Below, piece by piece: positions 11,770 to 22,285 of a stretch of DNA of 64,000 bases (the first letter of the stretch is position 1; every line of letters starts with the position of its first letter). The position numbers were made by a program, and so were the translations under genes. The DNA is taken from positions 1 to 64,000 of the forward strand of contig DF241484.1 of the NCBI GenBank assembly GCA_000507305.1. The letters run 5' to 3'. Origin of the DNA: Breviolum minutum Mf 1.05b.01. Lineage: Eukaryota; Sar; Dinophyceae; Suessiales; Symbiodiniaceae. The notes below the pieces were generated by a model. The model was not told the origin of the DNA. It did not search any database and saw only the letters and a list, made by a program, of their open reading frames with translations.

Positions 11770-13348
11770 ACGTGTGTTGGCCTTGAATAGTTTCATCAAG
11801 TCATTTTGTTTCAGTGCCGGATTCGTGTTATGTGAGCCAAGCGTGCTGTTTCAAACCGGGTTCACCGGGGGGGGGAAAAACTCGAAGAGAACGGGTACAT
11901 GTGGCATAAGCAGGGTTTGGTCTACTGTATCCCAAATTTCTGTGTGTTTTTTCAATAGATTTGGTCCAAATTAGCTAAAGAGCTACAATTCACTCCAGTA
12001 ACATGATAAACTTTGAACATGCGGGCATTTCTTCGTGATTTTTGATTGAATTCCTTGTGAATGGATTGCAGTCACCCCACAAAAGTGGATGAGAGGAAAG
12101 GGCTCGCCAAGAAATGAACCAACGCATCAATACATAGCATCAATATAGGAACTGTGTGCCTTTCCCACTTTTCGGACTGTGTTCAAGATTAGTGATAGAT
12201 CATCCACCTTAAGTTTTCAAAAAATCCTGCGTGCAGCCAATACCATGCAAACAAAAAAACTCAGGTTCTGAGGAGGTCAGGATTGCCAAGGGGGGCTGAA
12301 TTTGTGGTGATCCAATTGGCAATGAAGACTGTATGTCCATAGTGCATACTGTTGATGGAAGTTAAATCGGGCTTAAACACCTTGAGAATCCTTGGGATGT
12401 TGGAAATTTCCTGTAAATAATGGGATAAACTACATATCTATCTGATACAGGATTTCTTGCACCAGTATTTACCTGATTGGGTACGTTCAGATGTCTGGGG
12501 TCCAAGACGTATGGTTGTTAGTTCCAACTTGCCATGCGCAGATTGAATTTTTGCAGCACACAACAAAGGTGGTTTGAAGAGGAATAGGTGCAAGGAAACG
12601 CCCTTCTTTTCATAGGAATTTGTTTATTTTGTTTGGGATTCGACTTTTTTGTGCATTCCATTGAGTGAAAACATGTGAAAGCACTTTTTCTGCAGAATTG
12701 CTTTTTTCCTTTGACACCCCTCCCAACAACACCATACAGGTCGGAGTCTTTTTTTCGCCCAAGAGTGAAGTTGCGGCTTGGGATAAATCCCAAAGACCTC
12801 AATTTGTTGATCCTTAAAACCCTACACTCCCGGGATCAACTAACATAGCTGGCTGGAAAATGGACCCTTAGCGGAGATGCATTTCCTATTTGGAAAAACG
12901 GGGATATTCCAAATAACGAGAGGGTAATTCAAAACACTCAACTGATAGGAGGCACATTAAGATATGTCACTCCTACAAAAATCCAGATTCTTTCCGTTAT
13001 GAATGTGGGCTACCGACAAGACTATGGGGTATGTAAGTTTATGTAATTTTGGGGTCGCATGTTAGCACTCTTTGGGCGACCCAAGCTTCATTCTTTGAAG
13101 ACATGTACTGGATATTATTTCACTCAGATGTTTTGTAAATAATGAATGATCCAATTTGATTCGACTTTAGGAATGTGCTGAATACATTTATTAGACATAT
13201 GTATAATACATTTGTTTTATATCTAATTACATATTTATACATAAATTTATATATGCATACATGCATCTGTGAAAATCAACTTGGTGTTTCTTCAACCATG
13301 TCTTTTTGGGGGTTTTACCACTGTTTTAAAACTTCTCCTGCCACCCAG

Positions 13349-13408
13349 ATGAAACTTCTCATGGCCTCAATGGACTCCATGGAAGTCGTTGAGGTCGCTG
13401 GGAAAACG
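13349..13408 (+). CDS. Exon of an unrecognised protein
   Basis: After GCCACCCAG the frame reads MKLLMASMDSMEVVEVAGKT and is followed by GATAGG, a possible GA donor like those proven in channel A. Met- and Val-rich with biased codons. Whether the first ATG is a start codon cannot be decided; the upstream acceptor suggests an internal exon. Confidence 0.5.
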
Positions 13409-14019
13409 GATAGGGGATAGGGGGTTCCGAAGCATGTTTGGATGTTGCGGACGTAAACAATGCTGTTTACATAATATATAGATCGAAATATAGTTTGTGT
13501 ATGTGTTGGAACGTGCTTTTTGAACAGATTTGTTGTTGTTTTGTTTTCCTTTGTTTGCTCATGATTGTTTCGTTTCTTCGTTTGTGTATCTATATGGCTC
13601 CCTTTTTAATCCCTATGCACTGTAGAATGCTTTTTCACAACCGGTCACAAGAGGCAAGATGCTGCGCTAATAACTCCTGTCATGAAGCCTTAGCCCCTGA
13701 AACAAGGGGCAAATGCAAGCTGCATGAGGGAAGCCTACTTTATATATAGGATTTAGTGGAGAGAAACGTACATTTACAGGCCAACTTACTTCTTATGGGC
13801 TGCGTTTGAGTTTGTTCTTTTGTGTGGTGGGGGTGAGGTATGGGAATCCTGAGCCTGAATATGAGCACAAAAGGTTCAGCCTGTTAGGTCCTCGAAAATG
13901 CTTTGGCCTTTCACTTGTGTGACTCACCAATCAGCGACTCTTGTGTGGGAGGCTTCGCTTGTTTCAGTGGCCGTGATATCAATGTGGTCTTTCTTGGATT
14001 TGTTTGGTGTTTTGGTCAG

Positions 14020-14111
14020 GCTGCAAAAGAGGAAAAGTTGGAGACAGAGCAGGAAGAGGATGAACATGCTGCAATGACTTTTCTTGATCAGCTATGCGGA
14101 GATTGGAAAAT
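14020..14111 (+). CDS. Exon of an unrecognised acidic protein
   Basis: TTTTGGTCAG precedes AAKEEKLETEQEEDEHAAMT, then FLDQLCGDWK. A GTTTAT donor is possible at 14112; the frame stays open to 14148. The charged first half suggests a disordered or coiled segment. Such acidic stretches are common in cytoplasmic tails of channels, but membership in channel A is only a guess. Confidence 0.55.
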
Positions 14112-14278
14112 GTTTATAACACATCCAGATTTTGTATCACATCTAAGTTGATACTGCCTGGTTGAATATAGAAGGTGGATTCTTTTAAACCTAGAAGCTT
14201 ATATCAACCAACATCGATGAGTTTTAGTTTCGCAAACACAAGAGGCAAGGTGCCAGGGTTGCCTTTTAAGGGTGTCAT

Positions 14279-14378
14279 ACTGTTGATGGAAGAAATCCTG
14301 CACCACCTGGGATGTAAGAAACCTTGTAAATGCTGGGGTAAAGTACCTATCAACTGGTGCAGGATTTCTTCCATCAAA
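14279..14378. repeat. Family C inverted-repeat element
   Basis: ACTGTTGATGGAAGAAATCC and GGATTTCTTCCATCAAAAGG with GCACCACCTGG/CAACTGGTGC inside. It sits between the exons at 14020 and 14449. Confidence 0.9.
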
Positions 14379-14448
14379 AGGTTCCATAGGCAAGGTGCCA
14401 TATCTACCTTTTAAGGGTGTCATAGTTGAAGGTTCTTAGATGATTCAG

Positions 14449-14532
14449 GAGCACCCGGATGAGGGAGCAACTGGAGATGTGGAGATGGCCAAGGAGGTCG
14501 AGGTTCAAACACGCCCGGGGCAGTGGGGAGTG
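14449..14532 (+). CDS. Exon of an unrecognised acidic protein
   Basis: Twenty-eight codons follow TGATTCAG: EHPDEGATGDVEMAKEVEVQ, then TRPGQWGV, ending before GTAGTT. Start and end are both phase 0. Composition is strongly coding-like and hydrophilic. Probably a cytoplasmic or disordered region; no family was recognised. Confidence 0.65.
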
Positions 14533-15418
14533 GTAGTTAGTCAGTTAGTCGTATCACTATAGTCAGCTTGGCAAACCGGATGATCACGTTTGCAAAAATG
14601 ACATTCTTTAGATGATTCTTCTTGAATAGTTGTGCGAACCCTGAAAAAATACCCCATTCATAGCACTGGTGATTTAGTTGGCCAGATACTTAGTTGGCCA
14701 GCATCCTGTCTCTGAAATGTCAGGTGAGTCAGGTGATTGTTAATTTAATGGTGTCCCATTTGTTCACTTGAACCTGCTGAGAATGATGAGAGATAATGAG
14801 AGCTTAATGCACCATGATCTTCCTTTAAAGGGTTTAGTAGGAGGAATCTCCTATAGACCCTTGAAATTCGAGTGGCGATTTCTTATAGCAGGTCTAGCTA
14901 TGCCACCCCTGACACGGGGGATAAAGCTGACCTACCAAAGGTGTACTTTTGTAAAAGGTGAAGAGAAAAACGTTTTCGGCACGGTGTTTTAAGGAAGTAT
15001 CCTCCCCTCAAAACTACAGTAAGGTTTTTTGCCTCTGAAAAATGGTGGTGTGTTCAGACTTGCCGAAACCGAGATAAGGTTTTGGCCTAATTTTCAGGGT
15101 GGGCTTTCCAGCTATTGGAGATTGGGGTGGGCCTTTTTTTCTTGAAGAGACCTTGCTTGGGATGGAAATTTTAAAATCGTTGTAGGATTGATGTTTTTGT
15201 ATGCATTTCTTTGTTGGAAAGGGCCAATCAGCAGGCACCATGAAATCTGGAACCGGGAATGTGGTATCTTTATGCATAAGGATAGGTCCATAGGTGATAT
15301 AGGTGTGTCCATTGTTCGGGTAATTGACAAGTCGTTACTGGGACCCGGGTTCCCCAAACGACACTCTTCCTCTCACATAGCCTGCAGCGGGTTGACATGT
15401 TTTTTGCACCGTTGCCAG

Positions 15419-15478
15419 GACACCGAAGATGTACAACAAAGCACAGAGAAGGACTGCGGTTCTCGGAACACAATTGAA
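15419..15478 (+). CDS. Exon, frame ambiguous
   Basis: CCGTTGCCAG and GTATAT bracket 60 bp. One frame gives DTEDVQQSTEKDCGSRNTIE, another gives TPKMYNKAQRRTAVLGTQL. Both are open and both look coding, so only the exon position is proposed. A family A hairpin begins 17 bp after the donor. Confidence 0.45.
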
Positions 15479-15494
15479 GTATATACATAATATA

Positions 15495-15600
15495 TACCCT
15501 CCCTGAAACTAACATAGCACCTGAATATGGATGATTGGAAGACTATGTTCCTCTTGGAAAGGCCCATGTTCAGGGGCTATGTTAGTTTTAGGGAAGGTAT
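15495..15600. repeat. Family A inverted-repeat element
   Basis: TACCCTCCCTGAAACTAACA and TGTTAGTTTTAGGGAAGGTA form the ends. It begins just after the donor at 15479. Confidence 0.9.
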
Positions 15601-15724
15601 ATATAACTTGAACTTGAACTTATTTTTCTTGGGAGGCTTGCCTTTTTAAACATGAACAGAACATCTTTGAACCATTTGTTTCCCCCAAAATGTTGGGTTT
15701 TCAATGAGTTGCCCGGATTCCCAG

Positions 15725-15785
15725 GAAGAGACTGAAGTGGTGCCTGAGCAAGAGATGGAGGACCTGGATCTGCCCCTCCGAAAAC
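15725..15785 (+). CDS. Exon of an unrecognised acidic protein
   Basis: CGGATTCCCAG precedes EETEVVPEQEMEDLDLPLRK in phase 0. A stop follows at 15791. The 3' end falls inside the arm of a large inverted repeat (15779-15990), so the donor probably lies in the CCGAAAACGAAGATG stretch. Acidic with a basic end; no family was recognised. Confidence 0.55.
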
Positions 15786-15990
15786 GAAGATGACAATGGA
15801 AGATCACCATTTGCCATAGGAGATACATTGAATCTACCCCCCACCCAGTAACAATGCCCACCCGGATTATTTTATTTTAAGTAGGGAATCCCTGTAAACC
15901 TTCATTTGTGACTGTTACTGGGTGGGGGGTAGACCAAAGAGATACATCTTCATTCATGGTTATTTTTCCGTTGTCATCTTCGTTTTCCGT
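15779..15990. repeat. Large imperfect hairpin overlapping an exon end
   Basis: The stretch CGAAAACGAAGATGACAA is mirrored at about 15970-15990, and CTACCCCCCACCCAGTAACA is mirrored by TGTTACTGGGTGGGGGGTAG near 15914-15933. Arms are about 80 bp. The outer left arm covers the last codons of the exon at 15725. Confidence 0.8.
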
Positions 15991-16214
15991 GGGTATCTGA
16001 ATCCAAATCTTGGGTTTTAGGCCCTTGGATCCCATTCAAACTGGCTTGAAGTTTCATGATTATCATGATTTTTTGTGTCCAAACATTCTGTTCATGAAGA
16101 ATTTGAATGAGTTGAGTTGCCCAACATGTTCATTAAAGATTAATACTTATGAATCTTTGTTTTTTTGCGTGTTTTGTTGGCTTAGTGGATGGATCAAAAC
16201 CACTCAGATGTCAG

Positions 16215-16300
16215 CAAGAACCTTGTGAGGATCTTGCCGATGATGATGACTTGCCAGAGAAGGAGGAAGAGATCTTGGCGAGCTCTGAGATTTCCCAAGA
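16215..16300 (+). CDS. Exon of an unrecognised acidic protein
   Basis: After AGATGTCAG the frame reads QEPCEDLADDDDLPEKEEEI then LASSEISQDF. The acidic run and biased codons are coding-like. The 3' boundary is uncertain, with a GA donor possible near 16299. It resembles the acidic exons at 14020, 14449 and 26144. Confidence 0.5.
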
Positions 16301-17220
16301 TTTCCTCCAAAAAAAATCGCAGTCGTTTGTTTTCCTCGTTCTTTGATACTGAAGATTCTAAGTACAAATAATTGTTAGTTCTTAGTAAGAATTTCTTACT
16401 AAGAGTTTTTTGCCGACCATCAATACAGTCTCGCTTCGCCAGAGATGTGAAGAGATGACTTTCTCTCCCGAAGTGAAACGGTTGGAACTTGAAACTGTGT
16501 TCCCTTACAAACACGGCTGCGTGGAACAAACATTGGTGTCTTCCATTTTCCAGGAAACATGAAAGACACATAAAGAAACGGTTATTCTGCAAGGTGATTG
16601 AAATATGTATGTATATTCAGATTGTATACTGGATATGTTTTTGAGTATTTACAGAGTCAGAGTCAGAGTAAAGATATAAGCTGATATGTAACATTATGTA
16701 ACATTTTGTTACCCAGTCCCTGAGTTGAAAAAGAAAAGACCACTGCTTCCACAGGCACATATCGCCATCCACCACTCATACTGTAGCGAAGCATCAGGCG
16801 GTAAATGTCTGACTCCTCGCAATGGTGCATCAACATAGCCGATGGATGGATGACGGGTCCTAGTAAGAACAAATGCTGCGGAGAAGTGCTTGGCAACTGA
16901 AAACCGCCCATAGCTAGGTGGGGATGTTAAAGTTACAAAGTTGTTAAAGTATAATTTTACAAGTAGTTTCGCGATCTCATTTGATGGATCGTTAATCATT
17001 TTTTCAATCAGATTGAACCCACCAAATTTAGATACTTCTGAACAATCAAAAGGTCGACCTGCATTTTGGATTATTTTGGATGGTACTATTGTTGCCTTTT
17101 ACTATTTTTACGATGTTTTTTGCCCATGATTCATGTGAATGCCTAACCAACCAACCAATCGCCTCATAGACATTTCGTCAATCTGACAGAGGGTGTTTCG
17201 CGTTTTCTTGGTGACGAAAG

Positions 17221-17290
17221 GACTGCAAAGATGAGTCGCAAATCATCGATGTGGAGGAGCTACGACCAATTTGTTGAAAGATTCTTGCAG
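17221..17290 (+). CDS. Exon of an unrecognised basic protein
   Basis: GGTGACGAAAG precedes the segment, and CAG before GTTTGC ends it. The frame TAKMSRKSSMWRSYDQFVE then RFLQ ends exactly at the donor. A second frame (DCKDESQIIDVEELRPIC) is open but stops before the donor. Basic, Ser-rich and aromatic; no family was recognised. Confidence 0.5.
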
Positions 17291-17433
17291 GTTTGCCCTG
17301 AATTGTAACCATTCATCTATCTTGCGCAACCTTTACATGCTTAACAAACTAGATATTTTATGTAAACATATTTCAATAAATACATATTTTATATATGCAT
17401 GATATACGCGATATATATACGTGTGTTTTCCAG

Positions 17434-17614
17434 TTTGTTCAACCACTTCAAGGTTTTGCCAAGATTTGTGGCAAAAACGGCAGGAAGTGATGATGCCAAA
17501 GCCAGCAACGGAAGAGGTGCCAAAAATCATAGGACATTACGGCGGCAAAAATTCAGCACAAAAGATGCATCCATATCGGGGTTGCTACAGTCGGCTTACG
17601 CCAGACTCGCTGGT
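17434..17614 (+). CDS. Exon of an unrecognised protein, frame not settled
   Basis: A TA-rich tract and TGTGTTTTCCAG precede 181 bp that end at GGT before GTATGT, a good donor. One frame starts LFNHFKVLPRFVAKTAGSDD and ends LQSAYARLAG. Another reads CQDLWQKRQEVMMPKPATEE. Basic and Ser-rich in the first reading. Exon position is well supported; the frame is not. Confidence 0.55.
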
Positions 17615-17819
17615 GTATGTTCGGGTAAACCCATCGGAAGCCCCTGCAAAAAACATATATAGTGTAGCATCCATAATAGGTCCCCTGAGTCTTTGGAAGA
17701 ATTGGCGCACAGTATTGGTTGAAAACGATTCATGGAGGTATTGCCTTTTGGGCAGATACAATGATACCATGCTTGTTTTCCTGACTTATCATTTAAATGG
17801 CTTGAGTAGTTGAATGGGC

Positions 17820-17864
<45 letters not shown>

Positions 17865-19068
17865 ACCTTCTCAATCCTTCGCTCTGAAACTAGTCCAAGC
17901 AGGAACTACAAGACTTGGAAACCTGTGCCAGGCAGGTTGAACGGTCGCCGAGAACATCGGCTGGAAAGTTGGGACCTGTCGATTTGTAAAGCCCCCCAAG
18001 ATACCCAACAGGACCCAATCTAGATGGTGGCAACTCAAATATTTGTGTATTTTCATCCCTACTTGGGGAAGATGAACCCATTTTGACGAGCATATTTTTC
18101 CAATGGGTTGAAACCACCAACAGTACCCAACATTGGTTTCCTTTAGGACAGAATGATTCATTTTCTTTGGCGTTCGTCAGTCAGATGCTCATGAATTCAG
18201 CTGTGGAAACATGTGGAACTGCAAAATTATAAACATATGATTTGTAGGTCTGCAGGTATAGCACAACTCCACCATTTCGTGGTGCAAATTCAGAGCAATC
18301 TGACAACAAAATGGGACGGATTTGCTCTATGACTGAATGACATGAATTGCTTAGAAATCTCATAGGATAAGGGGTTTGTAAACGAAGGGATGCAAAAGGA
18401 ATGGTTTCATTTCATAGCAATTCACAACATATCTACATATGTAGTGCGATTTCACAAAACATAGTTCTAAGTTATGATTTGTTAAGTATACTCCTGCTGT
18501 TTGTTCTTGTCGGGTCGTGAATTTCCACAAAAGACGCGCCATTTGTGTGGCCTAGACTTACATGGTTTCACATGGTTTCTATTGGTTGTTTTCTTTGTTT
18601 ATTCAGGTGCTTTTCAAAAGACCTTGGCTGTCATCTTACCCACGGGACCATTTCCCCCCCCCCCAAAAAAAAGAACTCCAAACATCTGAAAGATCATGGT
18701 TCCAGATGTTCAGGTTTGTTGTGGTCGAGTGTCAGGGATCTTCTGTTTTTTCCTGCAGTAAACCCCAGGCTATTTGCTAAGCCCTACCACTACAAATCAC
18801 TCCCTGTCGTGGTTGTGTAACGTGTAACGTTTTGAAACAGTTGTATGTGTATAGATTCCCATACGTGAACGTGGCACCCTTTTTTGCCATCTCAACTTTG
18901 GTACGGAACATCTGACTCAAAAGAGCTTCACAAAAAAAAAATCAGGGGTTTGATGACTTATTCTTTTGGCCCCCCATGTATCTAAAACTACAATTTGTTT
19001 CAACCATCTTGGATGAAAATTCTGCGTTTGGGGCAGGGGTGGAACCATGTTTTTTGACGACCTCGCAG
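17615..19068. other. Intronic stretch with CAT repeat and family B copy
   Basis: It holds a CAT trinucleotide run at 17820-17863 and a family B copy at about 18023-18123. The His-tract and Asp-tract open frames across the CAT run are artefacts of the microsatellite. Confidence 0.6.
17820..17863. repeat. CAT trinucleotide microsatellite
   Basis: About fourteen uninterrupted CAT units. Confidence 0.95.
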
Positions 19069-19162
19069 GATCGCTTCCTCCTTAGCCACCAGTGATATGG
19101 TGGGTGGCTTGGCCGTGCAAGCAGCAGAGCAGGCGGGGTTGGGGACTTTCGACCTGGCCTAC
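19069..19162 (+). CDS. Exon of an unrecognised Ala/Gly-rich protein
   Basis: CCTCGCAG-G precedes IASSLATSDMVGGLAVQAAE then QAGLGTFDLAY, ending before GTGGGT. Third positions are among the most GC-rich in the window, which is strong evidence for coding. The peptide is small-residue rich and mildly hydrophobic. No family was recognised. Confidence 0.65.
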
Positions 19163-19354
19163 GTGGGTTACGTGCTATGATTGTTCAGTTTGAACAAAAT
19201 CCTGCAGCAGTTCGGATCAATCCAGCTGCCTCTGTACCTGTGCAGTTTTTTTTTTTTAAACAGGAAAAAGGGCTTGAAAAATGCTGCCGGTATATACGGT
19301 ATATATAGTAATTATACACTTTCCAAGCTTAAATACCGTATGAGGATACTGCAG

Positions 19355-19390
19355 TGGTCCCATGTGGTTCCTTCGGACTTAGAAAGGCAG
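19355..19390 (+). CDS. Possible short exon
   Basis: ATACTGCAG and CAG before GTCCAA bracket 12 codons, WSHVVPSDLERQ, phase 0 at both ends. It lies in a 156-codon open frame whose remainder (poly-Val, Lys-rich) looks non-coding. Confidence 0.35.
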
Positions 19391-20546
19391 GTCCAACCAT
19401 CGACTTATGTGCAATGGCAGGGGAGACTCAGTCGGAACCATGTCATTGTTGTGGTGGTGGTTTGCTGTAACAACAAGAGGGAGAAGAATGATTTTTGGAT
19501 CAAAATTCTGGAAAAGTGTGATTTGTTTCAGAATGGGATCTCAAAACTGGTGGTTTGGAGATCCCAGAATCCTACATTATATCCAAAAGCCTCCAAAAAG
19601 GAGGGTCCAATGATTCTGATTCGTAGGGATAAGAATAATCATTTCGGGTAGCATGTTCTAATTTAAATCACATTAGCAACGGCCGGCAGCCGAGGTTTTA
19701 GGGGGGCATTTATGCGAACGGGCCAACGTACGTTTGGTTTGCAATCACGCTGTGGCTCTTGGAGAGCCCTCAATTCTGAGCATCGAAATTTTGCAAATTC
19801 CAAAAGCTACAAAATTTCCGAAAAAAGCTTCATTGATGATCGCTCCTTCTATGAGTCAGTGGTGTTTTTTTATGTGTTTTGCCAACTGAAGGTAAAACCC
19901 ATGCTTAAGGAATAGCTAAAGGCACCACGCATATCTCAATTGAAAGATGTTGGATGATCCATGCCAAAACCGTTTCTTCACGACTAGAGAGACTTCTTTG
20001 GCAAGTGAAAAATCGAAAATGTCCAACAAAACAATCAGACCGCCGGGAGGATGAGATCTCTCTGGCCTTCTTTTGGTGGGGTAGTTGACAATGTGTCATG
20101 CTTTAGCATCTTTCCTGGAAAGATGCTGATACTGATAATGATGCCCCGGAAGAATTAGCAAAGCAACACAAATATACACAAATCCTTTTTCGAGGCTCAT
20201 GATGTTTCAGGACATCCAAATATGCCAAATTTGGCAGTTCAGGCTCCTTGATTTGATTCGGCAGTTCAACCGCCAACTGTTTTTCTTGGCCTGCTGCTTA
20301 TAGCACAAAAAGAACATTGGGGATCTAAGTCAAGTTTGACATGGCCATAGTCGTTTATGATAAAACGGATTCTGTGTTTGTACTAATTCAGCCAACTTTC
20401 CATTGATGGGACAACAACTGCCTAACAATGCATTTAACACCTTAAGAATTCCCAGTACTGTTGGGCAGGGTATGAATTTCTAATCAATGCCCTGCCATTG
20501 ATTCGGAAAAACACATTTTTTATCCAACGCCGGTGCTTGGTTCAAG

Positions 20547-20650
20547 ATTTTTCCTCCCACCCCCCTCCGGCTGCGGCCCAACGAGCCCCCTGGTGCGGCG
20601 TGATGCCAACGAACGACGTCAATGAAGCTTCTGGAATGCGTTTTTCCCAG
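20547..20650 (+). CDS. Possible exon, GC-rich, frame ambiguous
   Basis: A GC-rich island inside AT-rich DNA. Two frames look coding: PPPAAAQRAPWCGVMPTNDV and PPPSGCGPTSPLVRRDANER. Boundaries are not fixed. Pro-rich in either frame. Confidence 0.35.
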
Positions 20651-21163
20651 TTGCTTAATGAAACTTGGCGCAAGGGATGTGAATTTGTCGCAATTTTTGT
20701 TGGTATGAAATGTCATCAACAAAAACTACGTAGGTACATAAATGCTAGAATCACCACGGGTCCTTTTGATAAGGGCTTATATTTTGGCTGTTCTGGTTTC
20801 TTTTGGAAACATGGGACGTCATGGCGACCGAAACAGACCAAAAAGATGAAGAAATACTCTACTATCCAACTCTTTGTGGTTTGATGATGATGGTGGAATA
20901 ATCCATAGTCCCATGCGTTCCTGCCATATTTTTTTCCATCAAAAGTCTTTTCATCTGAGTCATCAGGTGAAGTTTCCCGGAGTTTCACTTTGGGAATTGG
21001 AAGTGTTGGGATGATGTGTGATGACTAGGCCACTGTTTTCTTGTCGCGGTCATGGTTCGAGTCAGAGATGTCTCCCGACACAAAACCGGTATCATGAGGT
21101 TGGATAAGAAAGAAATTATATTGAGGTTATGTGGTCACATTGATAGATTACCCCAAGAATGGG

Positions 21164-21350
21164 CACTATCCCTGAAACTAACAGCCAATTCGCCCCTGAA
21201 AATAGGAAAACATACACCCCGAAAGAGAGAGTTTCATCATTTATCCCCCTGAAAATTAACCTAAAAAGGGACCATCCAAAAATCAAAAACGAAATTTCAT
21301 CTTCCAACCATCAATTCTCACGGGAAATGTGAGTTTTCGGAGGTGTAGAA
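21164..21350. repeat. Nested family A elements
   Basis: ATCCCTGAAACTAACAGCC starts one left arm, and TACACCCCGAAAGAGAGAG starts another inside it. GAGTTTTCGGAGGTGTA closes the inner one. The arrangement suggests one copy inserted into another. Confidence 0.6.
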
Positions 21351-21384
21351 GTCTTTCCCTCCCTGAAAAATCCATTAGTTTCAG

Positions 21385-21496
21385 CGATGTTTGAAAGACT
21401 TCTAACCCGATCCCGGCTGAAAAGAACCGAGGAACTGGAGGATTTGTACCGTTCCGAGGTATTTCACTTGCGTTCCATGGTGGCTTTAAGTGGCAG
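21385..21496 (+). CDS. Exon of an unrecognised charged protein
   Basis: TTAGTTTCAG precedes MFERLLTRSRLKRTEELEDL then YRSEVFHLRSMVALSG, ending before GTTACC in phase 2. The charge pattern suggests a coiled or amphipathic helix, and the codons are coding-like. The donor GT is the first base pair of a family A hairpin that starts right at the exon edge. Confidence 0.65.
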
Positions 21497-21617
21497 GTTA
21501 CCCTCCCGAAGTTGAACAGTTCCACCCCTGAAAAGTTGCCACCCTCCCCATAGGAAAGGAGTCTTATTGACCATCAATTTTCAGGGGCTTTCGCTGTTAA
21601 ACTTCGGGTGTGTAAGT
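21497..21617. repeat. Family A element starting at a splice donor
   Basis: Left end GTTACCCTCCCGAAGTTGAA and right end GTTAAACTTCGGGTGTGTAA. The first two bases double as the GT donor of the exon ending at 21496. Confidence 0.75.
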
Positions 21618-22173
21618 TTTTTTGAAATGTTCAGGGTGAAAGTTTCGCTTCATATTTCATATGGAAATTCCATACCATTTTGTTTTAGAAATACCACAAA
21701 CATGAGTCCACCTTTCTAAGCTCTTTGTGAAGTGAAAAATATGCCCCGTCAAGTGAAAGGTATTTGCAACGGCTGAAGCGAAAGGTTTTGCAGCTTACCA
21801 GATTTTTCCTTCAAATCCTCCTGAAATTGATCCAGCTTCCCCCAAAAAAGCAAACACGTGGCTTCAAAAACTTCATATCCCCCCTTTAAAAAAACATCCA
21901 ACAATTTGAACAACTGCGTACATTCTATCATCAAAACACACCCTGGGTGCGTTTTTTATTGGTTTCCTGCTACTGGTAGATGAGTATTTACACCGTTTTT
22001 TTAAAGTTAAATCTCATCTTCCCACTTTGAGAACTTGAGAATTTTCTCCTGGTTTTTTTGGTGCAACAAAAAACTCACCGAAAAAACGCCTCCAAAAACG
22101 CCCCTGGAAATCCGGAGATTTCCGAAGTTGGAAACCTTCAACCTCGGTTCCCTGCCATCGATCCCCCTGCAAG

Positions 22174-22285
22174 GTCGGGAGGTGTCGGATCTCCGCAATC
22201 GCTTGAAACCTTTCCCACGGATGTCGCCACCAGTACCTCTTCCTCCAGCAGATGCGATTCAAGAGGACAGATGGGAACCTACAAC
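22174..22285 (+). CDS. Possible exon, frame ambiguous
   Basis: CCCTGCAAG and GTTGGA bracket the segment. One frame reads GREVSDLRNRLKPFPRMSPP, another SPQSLETFPTDVATSTSSSS. Both are open across it. Pro/Ser-rich, probably disordered. Confidence 0.4.

Larger units (their letters stand above)
10567..13348. other. Long intronic stretch, hairpins only
   Basis: It contains family A copies at 10965-11078 and 11664-11769 and a degenerate family C copy at about 12340-12460. No open segment combines splice signals with coding composition. Confidence 0.5.

Noticed and set aside
19181..19651. 156-codon plus-strand frame as one gene
   Set aside because: Only a short part (19355-19390) has splice signals; the rest is Lys-rich or poly-Val and AT-rich.
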